From Cyprinodon diabolis (lineage: Eukaryota; Chordata; Actinopteri; Cyprinodontiformes; Cyprinodontidae): a stretch of DNA of 64,000 bases. The position numbers and the translations under genes were made by a program. Positions 59,280 to 64,000 of the stretch are shown here, piece by piece; position 1 is the stretch's first letter, and each line of letters opens with the position of its first letter. The stretch lies in NCBI GenBank assembly GCA_030533445.1, contig CM060068.1:11747479-11811478 (forward strand). The letters are read 5' to 3'. Under the pieces are notes generated by a model. It was not told the origin of the DNA, ran no database searches, and was given only the letters and a program-made list of their open reading frames with translations.

Positions 59280-64000
<4,721 letters not shown>

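Overview
This is vertebrate nuclear DNA, almost certainly from a ray-finned (teleost) fish. It is AT-rich, with long introns and GT-AG splice sites, and it carries a dense mix of typical fish transposons: Tc1/mariner, hAT, PIF/Harbinger, ISL2EU-like THAP elements, L2-type LINEs, a tRNA-derived SINE and solo LTRs. There are no operons, ribosome binding sites or prokaryotic features. The species cannot be named from the sequence.

The only conserved host gene I recognise is at the right end. It is spopl (speckle-type POZ protein-like), plus strand. A probable CpG-containing promoter lies at about 54.25 kb, followed by two probable non-coding exons (ending 54456; 55522-55607) and four coding exons (59280-59357, 62156-62277, 62391-62542, 62635-62762). 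These encode residues 1-160, the N-terminal tail and essentially the whole MATH substrate-binding domain. The BTB and BACK domains must lie beyond 64000.

From 1 to about 53 kb I see no conserved gene. The region is a gene desert filled with nested transposons, plus several repeat-free stretches that look like candidate conserved regulatory DNA. Landmarks are: a Tc1 relic invaded by a SINE and a LINE (1.0-2.9 kb); a pair of THAP-bearing elements in opposite orientation (3.8-4.7 and 12.8-13.4 kb); a LINE split by a Harbinger-like MITE (6.9-8.3 kb); four solo LTRs (8.4, 34.0, 38.0 and 40.0 kb); a hAT element with two other elements inside it (17.6-18.8 kb); an unrecognised single-exon coiled-coil ORF (28.4-29.5 kb, minus) lying between two pieces that look like one hAT element; a Tc1 copy with near-identical ~200 bp terminal repeats and a transposase broken by one stop codon (43.0-44.6 kb); and a Tc1-type element with an uninterrupted 343-codon transposase (47.96-49.21 kb) inserted into a second, 9-bp-TSD element whose sister copy sits in spopl intron 3 (60.25-61.40 kb).

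I do not see a clear new molecular system. The items most worth checking are the 9-bp-TSD element family, the orphan coiled-coil ORF, the possibly active Tc1 copies, two sets of strong hairpins, and a long inverted array of roughly 20-bp repeats at 53.4-54.0 kb just upstream of the spopl promoter. Insertion boundaries below were read by eye from terminal repeats and target-site duplications (TSDs). Family names come from recognition, not from a search.
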